Shown here: one piece after another, positions 59,699 through 64,000 of the stretch
Numbering within the stretch: the first letter of the stretch is position 1
Layout: each line of letters starts with the position of its first letter
From: JARRQJ01 sp963761035
GTDB taxonomy: Bacteria > Pseudomonadota > Gammaproteobacteria > DRLM01
Length of the DNA: 64,000 bases
NCBI GenBank assembly: GCA_963761035.1
Contig: CAVXFH010000002.1
Coordinates: 2,542,001-2,606,000 of the forward strand
Reading direction: 5' to 3'
Program-made: the position numbers and the translations under genes
The notes under the pieces: generated by a model
Database searches by the model: none
What the model was told of the DNA's origin: nothing
The model's input: the letters and a program-made list of their open reading frames with translations, nothing else

Positions 59699-60100
59699 AA
59701 GCCATCTCCCCGACTCTTTATCAATAGCGGCGTACCCGCACATAGGTAAGTGTAGCCCCGCAAGTGTCTTTATCAAGTGGATTATGCCGAATGGTCGGCA
59801 AAACCCCCTGCCGCTGCCCACGTCGTCGTCAGCCAGATCTGTGTTTATTCGCCTACGCCAGCGTATGGCGGGACTCTGCAGGGCGCCAATTAGGAAAGAG
59901 ACGGGAACTTTTTTCATGATGCACAGTCTTCGGCGGCGGGGTCAATAACCATTATTGCAAATAGCGCAACGGCTGAAAACCGACGGTGGATATTTTTCGC
60001 TAAAATGCGCCATGGGACGGTCTTCCATGTATAATTTCCGCCGCATGCCACGGTATGATCCCGTTGCGGTTAATCATCTTCGGTTCTTGTATCTTCGCCT
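59699..60100. other. Divergent gap between the CPXCG gene and mrcB
   Basis: 402 bases. The minus-strand frame that continues upstream of the CPXCG start has no ribosome-binding site and a composition unlike coding sequence. I see no further gene or strong promoter match. Confidence 0.4.
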
Positions 60101-62416
60101 ATGCCATCTCGCCGATCCCGCGCTGCGAAACGTTCACGCCGTTCCCTGACGTGGCGCCTGTTGATGTGGCCCATGTTGTTTCTGGCGGTGGTGGCGGCAA
60201 TCTACGTGGTCTATCTCGATCATGAGATCCGGGTAAAGTTCGAGGGTAAGCGCTGGGCGCTGCCGGCCTATGTGTACGCCCGACCCTTGGAGCTGTTCCC
60301 CGGTATGGCGCTCACCGCCGGCCAGTTAGAACACGAGTTACGTATGGAAAATTACCATGTCTTGAGCGGAGCGGCTCGTCCCGGCAGCTATGATCGGCGC
60401 GGCGAGATGCTGCGTTTGACCACGCGGCCTTTTCAATATTGGGACGCCCGCGAAGATGCAGTGACGGTTGAGGCCCGATTCGACAAGGGCAGGCTCAGCG
60501 GACTTCAGAATTTAAACGGCAGCGCCGTCCCCTTGCTCCGGGTTGATCCTTTAATAATAGGCCGTATTTATCCTGCCCATCGCGAAGACCGCATCTTGGT
60601 GAAGCTGTCGGAGGTGCCTTCCTTGTTACGCAACGGTTTGATCGCCGTGGAGGACCGGCATTTTTACAGCCACTGGGGGATCGATCCACGCGCCATCGCC
60701 CGGGCCTTGTGGGCCGATGTGCGGGAGGGCGGTATGGTGCAAGGCGGCAGCACCCTAACCCAGCAATTGGTCAAGAATCTATTTCTCAATAGCGAGCGCA
60801 CCCTGAGCCGTAAAGTCACCGAGGCGGTGATGTCCTTATTATTGGAATGGCACTATCAGAAAGACGACATCCTCGAAACCTACATGAATGAAATCTACCT
60901 GGGCCAAGACCGGGAGCGGGCGATACACGGCTTCGGTCTGGCAAGCCAGTTTTATTTCGGGGAACCTTTGCAAGGCTTGGCACCGCAGCAGGTGGCCTTG
61001 TTGATCGCCCTGGTCAAGGGACCTTCATATTATGATCCACGCCAATATCCCCAACGCGCCATGGAGCGGCGTAATTTGGTTCTGGAATTAATGGCTCAGG
61101 ATAAATTGATCACCCGGGAACAGTCCCGACAAGCGCAACGCCAACCCTTGGGAGTGACGCCGCGGCCGCACAGCGTGGCGTTTCATCCCGCTTTCCTCGA
61201 TATGGTGCGCCGCCAACTGAGTCGCGACTACCGCGAGGAAGATTTGCGTACGGAAGGACTGCGAATATTCACCACCTTGGATCCCACGGTGCAGGCATCG
61301 GCGGAGGAGGCGCTCGCCCACCGCTTGGCGTTGCTGGAGCGAGAGCACGGTATTCATGACGGGACCTTGGAGGGCGCATTGTTGGTGACCACGGTGAGCG
61401 GCGGCGAAGTCCTGGCGGTGGTCGGCGGCCGTGATCCGCGTTACGCAGGCTTCGACCGCGCCTTGGATGCGGAGCGTCAGGTGGGTTCGCTCATCAAACC
61501 CGCCGTGTATCTCACCGCGTTGAATCGGCCTCACCAATATACCTTGGCCACGATGTTGAACGACGAACCTCTTGATGTTGCCGGCGCCGGCGGGCAGAAC
61601 TGGCAACCCGCCAATTACGATAAAAAAAGCCATGGCGACGTACTGCTGCGTACCGCTTTGGCGCAATCCTATAATCTGGCGACCGTGCGTTTAGGAATGG
61701 CCCTCGGCGTGGATCAGGTGCTGGATACCTTGCGGGCGTTGGGTATTGAACGCAATATCGAACCCTACCCCGCCATGCTGCTGGGCTCCATGAGCCTCAC
61801 GCCGGTGGAAATTGCGCAGATGTATCAGACTCTCGCCGGCGGCGGTTTCCGCACACCATTGCGTACCATTCGCGAGGTCATGAGCGCGCAAGGCGAGCCT
61901 TTGACCCGATATCCTCTACAGGTATGGCAGGCGATCGATCCCGTGGCGGTATACTTGCTGACCACCGCGCTGCAGGACGTCGTGGCCGACGGTACGGCGC
62001 AGGGGTTGTCTCGATTCCTGTCGCCGGAATTGCATCTCGCCGGAAAGACCGGTACGACCGATGATTTCCGCGACAGTTGGTACGCGGGTTTCAGCGGTGA
62101 TCGGCTGGGCGTGGTGTGGGTGGGGCGCGACGACAACCAGGCTGCGGGCTTCACCGGCGCCACCGGTGCCATGCAGGTATGGGGTGAGTTATTCGCGGCG
62201 ATAGGCGCGCAGCCCCTGCATATCGATCCGCCCGCCGGGGTCGAATCGGTATGGATCGATCCTGTCAGCGGCTTACGCACCTTGCCCAGTTGTCAGGGTG
62301 CGGTGGAAATGCCATTCAGCCGCGGATCGGCGCCGACGGAATCCGCCCCATGTGCACAGGGGCTGGGTGGGGCCGTACGCCGTTCACTCGATTGGTTAAA
62401 GGGTATGTCGCCATGA
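60101..62416 (+). CDS. mrcB: Penicillin-binding protein 1B, MrcB
   Basis: 771 residues. Arg/Lys-rich cytoplasmic start, transmembrane helix at about 22-39, a UB2H domain (about 60-145) typical of PBP1b, and a GT51 glycosyltransferase with catalytic Glu184 (Val-Glu-Asp-Arg-His-Phe-Tyr) and Gly-Gly-Ser-Thr-Leu-Thr-Gln-Gln. The transpeptidase has Ser463-x-x-Lys466, Ser523-Tyr-Asn and Lys649-Thr-Gly-Thr. It polymerises and crosslinks peptidoglycan in the inner membrane. A UB2H domain predicts an outer-membrane lipoprotein activator (LpoB-like); the TPR lipoprotein whose ATG overlaps its stop is a natural candidate. Confidence 0.96.
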   Translation: MPSRRSRAAKRSRRSLTWRLLMWPMLFLAVVAAIYVVYLDHEIRVKFEGKRWALPAYVYARPLELFPGMALTAGQLEHELRMENYHVLSGAARPGSYDRRGEMLRLTTRPFQYWDAREDAVTVEARFDKGRLSGLQNLNGSAVPLLRVDPLIIGRIYPAHREDRILVKLSEVPSLLRNGLIAVEDRHFYSHWGIDPRAIARALWADVREGGMVQGGSTLTQQLVKNLFLNSERTLSRKVTEAVMSLLLEWHYQKDDILETYMNEIYLGQDRERAIHGFGLASQFYFGEPLQGLAPQQVALLIALVKGPSYYDPRQYPQRAMERRNLVLELMAQDKLITREQSRQAQRQPLGVTPRPHSVAFHPAFLDMVRRQLSRDYREEDLRTEGLRIFTTLDPTVQASAEEALAHRLALLEREHGIHDGTLEGALLVTTVSGGEVLAVVGGRDPRYAGFDRALDAERQVGSLIKPAVYLTALNRPHQYTLATMLNDEPLDVAGAGGQNWQPANYDKKSHGDVLLRTALAQSYNLATVRLGMALGVDQVLDTLRALGIERNIEPYPAMLLGSMSLTPVEIAQMYQTLAGGGFRTPLRTIREVMSAQGEPLTRYPLQVWQAIDPVAVYLLTTALQDVVADGTAQGLSRFLSPELHLAGKTGTTDDFRDSWYAGFSGDRLGVVWVGRDDNQAAGFTGATGAMQVWGELFAAIGAQPLHIDPPAGVESVWIDPVSGLRTLPSCQGAVEMPFSRGSAPTESAPCAQGLGGAVRRSLDWLKGMSP

Positions 62417-62892
62417 CCAAACACACGCTTCGCCGACTAGGAATTATCCTGCTCGTGGGCACGAGTCTGGCGGGCTGCGCTGTAGCGCCGCGATCGGGAG
62501 AACAAGCTGTAGGCCCGTCTCAAGATACCTCCTCGGGGCGGAAGAATCCCGCACTACCGGCCAATCCCGCCGTTGTCGCCCTGCTTGATAGCGCCGATGC
62601 CAAAGAACAGGCAGGAAATCTCGAACAAGCGGGGGTCGCTCTGGAACGGGCCTTGCGTCTTGAGCCCCGCAATGCCATGTTATGGCATCGACTGGCACGG
62701 GTGCGCTTGAAACAAGGGCAGTTGCAGGCCGCTGTTGATATGGCCGCCAAGTCCAACTCTTTGGCGGGGGAAAATGCCGACTTGCAGGCGTGGAACTGGG
62801 CGGTAATCGCCGAGGCCAAGGAGAAACAGGGGGATAGTAAAGGCGCTGCGGCGGCGCGTGCTCGTGTCAGCGGCGATGATGCATTACCCTAG
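62413..62892 (+). CDS. TPR-like lipoprotein coupled to mrcB
   Basis: 159 residues. Lipobox Ser-Leu-Ala-Gly-Cys (Cys22), a Ser/Pro-rich linker, then two to three TPR-like helical pairs (Ala-Leu-Arg-Leu-Glu-Pro-Arg-Asn-Ala-Met-Leu-Trp-His-Arg-Leu-Ala). The ATG overlaps the mrcB TGA (ATGA). Short TPR lipoproteins next to mrcB are common in gammaproteobacteria, and an activator or partner role for PBP1b is inferred from coupling and location. The non-overlapping upstream frame (from 62251) is a shadow of mrcB. Confidence 0.85.
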   Translation: MTKHTLRRLGIILLVGTSLAGCAVAPRSGEQAVGPSQDTSSGRKNPALPANPAVVALLDSADAKEQAGNLEQAGVALERALRLEPRNAMLWHRLARVRLKQGQLQAAVDMAAKSNSLAGENADLQAWNWAVIAEAKEKQGDSKGAAAARARVSGDDALP

Positions 62893-62901
62893 ATAGTCGG
62901 T

Positions 62902-63459
62902 ATGAGTAGGGCAAATAACATTGACGCCGCATTGCTGCGGAGGGGAAGCCCGGTGGGTTTGTATCAAGTCGATAAATTAATGAGTGAGGCACGCCGTCTG
63001 GCGCGCGAATACCGCCAGGCCATGGGCAAACCCTTGGCGGGGATCAGCGCTGAGCTTGCGGTGCATGACGCGATACGTTTGATGGGGCTTGACGCGGTGC
63101 CGGTGGGAACGGCGGGTTATGACGCCGTGGGGCGCGGCCAGCGTGAAGGTCAACGCATTCAAATCAAAGGCCGCACCATTTTCGATGAATCCAAGGGCGG
63201 TCAGCGCATAGGCCAACTCAAGGCAGACCAGCCGTGGGACAGCGTAATGTTGGTATTGATGGATCGGAATTATGATGCTGTCGAGATCTACGAGGCCCGG
63301 CGCGACGAAGTGCTGGAGGCCATGGACAAGGCCAGCAGCAACCGCGGTAAACGCGGGGCGGTGTCGGTGGCAAAGTTCAAGATCATCGGTCGTCGAGCGT
63401 GGACGCGCGGGGAAGGTGCTGAGAAGGATGAAGTTTGGGATAATCAGGCGGGTCGGTGA
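62902..63459 (+). CDS. Uncharacterised protein with a restriction-endonuclease-like core
   Basis: 185 residues. Glu51, Asp74 (Gly-Tyr-Asp-Ala-Val-Gly) and Gln87-Ile-Lys89 are spaced like the E...D...(E/Q)xK catalytic core of PD-(D/E)xK nucleases. An Arg-rich helix with Glu-Ala-Arg-Arg-Leu-Ala precedes it. I do not recognise the family name with certainty, and nuclease activity is inference. It starts 9 bases after the TPR lipoprotein stop with no obvious site and lies in line with mrcB. Confidence 0.7.
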   Translation: MSRANNIDAALLRRGSPVGLYQVDKLMSEARRLAREYRQAMGKPLAGISAELAVHDAIRLMGLDAVPVGTAGYDAVGRGQREGQRIQIKGRTIFDESKGGQRIGQLKADQPWDSVMLVLMDRNYDAVEIYEARRDEVLEAMDKASSNRGKRGAVSVAKFKIIGRRAWTRGEGAEKDEVWDNQAGR

Positions 63460-63487
63460 GTGCCGTTGTCGTGATTAATTCGCGGTG

Positions 63488-63504
63488 GACCGCTCGTAGC
63501 GGTC
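63488..63504 (+). repeat. Inverted repeat just before the helicase start
   Basis: GACCGCT-CGT-AGCGGTC, a 7-bp stem with a 3-base loop ending 7 bases before the ATG at 63512. It occupies the ribosome-binding region, where no purine-rich site is seen. Confidence 0.5.
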
Positions 63505-63511
63505 AGCATCT

Positions 63512-64000
63512 ATGTTGAATCCTATAGAGTTGCTCGGTCCCGGCGGAGCCTTGTCGCGCCATGTGGCGGGATTCGCGCCGCGCGCCGCGCAGCAGGCCAT
63601 GGCCGGGGCGGTGGCTACCGCTTTGTCGGAGCGCGCCACATTAATCTGCGAGGCGGGGACCGGCACCGGTAAGACCTTCGCCTACCTGGTGCCGGCCTTG
63701 TTGAGCGGCAAAAAAGTTATTATCTCCACCGGCACTAAAAATCTGCAAGATCAATTATTCCATCGCGATCTGCCGGTGGTACGCAAGGCGCTGAACGTAG
63801 CGGTAACCGTCGCCTTGCTCAAGGGCCGCGCCAATTATCTCTGTTTGCATCGCATGAGTTTAACGGAGCAGGAAGGACGCTTGGCGTCCCGCGCCGAGGC
63901 GAGCGACCTGCGGCGCATTCTCAGTTGGGCGCGTCGTACTCGCAATGGCGATATCGCCGAGGTGGATGACGTGGCGGAAGATGCCGCGCTGTGGCCTTTG
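63512..64000 (+). CDS. DinG-family (YoaA-like) helicase, cut by the right edge
   Basis: 163 codons are visible, open to the end of the window. N-terminal Phe-Ala-Pro-Arg-Ala-Ala-Gln-Gln-Ala-Met region (Q-like motif), Walker A Glu-Ala-Gly-Thr-Gly-Thr-Gly-Lys-Thr at residues about 48-56, motif Ia Ile-Ile-Ser-Thr-Gly-Thr-Lys-Asn-Leu-Gln-Asp-Gln-Leu, and Lys-Gly-Arg-Ala-Asn-Tyr-Leu-Cys, whose Cys is the first ligand of the XPD/DinG iron-sulfur cluster. DinG/YoaA are 5'-3' DNA helicases in repair and replication restart. The start is preceded by the inverted repeat described above. Confidence 0.92.
   Translation, partial: MLNPIELLGPGGALSRHVAGFAPRAAQQAMAGAVATALSERATLICEAGTGTGKTFAYLVPALLSGKKVIISTGTKNLQDQLFHRDLPVVRKALNVAVTVALLKGRANYLCLHRMSLTEQEGRLASRAEASDLRRILSWARRTRNGDIAEVDDVAEDAALWPL

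Overview
The window is a chromosomal piece of a gammaproteobacterium that builds a polar, Pseudomonas/Vibrio-type flagellum. The evidence is the four-tier regulatory set (FleQ/FlrA, FleS/FlrB, FleR/FlrC, FliA with FlgM), FlhF/FlhG for polar placement and number, MotC/MotD stators, and sigma-54 (GG-N10-GC) and sigma-28 (TAAA-N15-GCCG) promoters at the expected places. The flagellar core is of moderate G+C. The left end (about 3.5-5.7 kb) and right end (about 54-64 kb) look more G+C-rich by eye. I cannot name the genus from sequence alone.

Layout. 1-6.4 kb is an accessory-looking edge: a frameshifted Ig-like-repeat lipoprotein gene, an OmpW-family porin, an uncharacterised membrane protein paired with an MltC-like lytic transglycosylase, and a small secreted protein. 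A tRNA-Ala(CGC) with its terminator follows. 6.9-8.6 kb (minus strand) holds flgA-flgM-flgN with a sigma-28 promoter for flgM. 9.1-19.9 kb (plus) is the rod/hook/ring/junction operon flgBCDEFGHIJKL. 20-25.9 kb is fliC, flaG, fliD, fliS, fliT-like and a PilZ-like gene. 26-30.3 kb is fleQ, fleS, fleR. 30.3-37 kb is fliEFGHIJK. 37.4-42.9 kb is fliLMNOPQR-flhB. 42.9-48 kb is flhA-flhF-flhG-fliA. 48-51.3 kb is cheY, an unknown small gene, motC, motD, a small Asp/Lys-repeat gene with internal stops, and a DUF2802 gene. On the minus strand a receiver-GGDEF-EAL regulator (with its own sigma-28 promoter) and a FliK-like/FhlB pair complete the flagellar block at 54.7 kb. From there to the end are a GYF/pentapeptide protein, the AmmeMemoRadiSam trio, an HDOD protein, a CPXCG protein, mrcB (PBP1b), a TPR lipoprotein, a nuclease-fold protein and the start of a DinG-family helicase.

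How it works together. FleQ, from a sigma-70-like promoter, would switch on sigma-54 promoters found before flgB, fliD, fleS, fliL and flhA. FleS/FleR would then activate the later sigma-54 genes. FliA, held by FlgM until hook completion, would fire flgM, fliC and the GGDEF-EAL regulator. Cyclic-di-GMP appears at three levels: FleQ carries the FleQ-type binding residues, a PilZ-like gene sits in the filament cluster, and the sigma-28-driven regulator has an intact EAL domain with a degenerate GGDEF. The usual chemotaxis genes between cheY and motC (cheZ, cheA, cheB) and after motD (parA-like, cheW) are absent.

The points most worth a second look are the sigma-28-controlled phosphodiesterase, the orphan cheY with an unknown Cys-containing neighbour, the GATAAA-repeat gene with stops, a 24-codon leader overlapping flgJ, a module shared by FlgK and FlgL, and seven clustered frameshifts in the left-edge gene. 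No CRISPR array, insertion sequence or prophage was seen.
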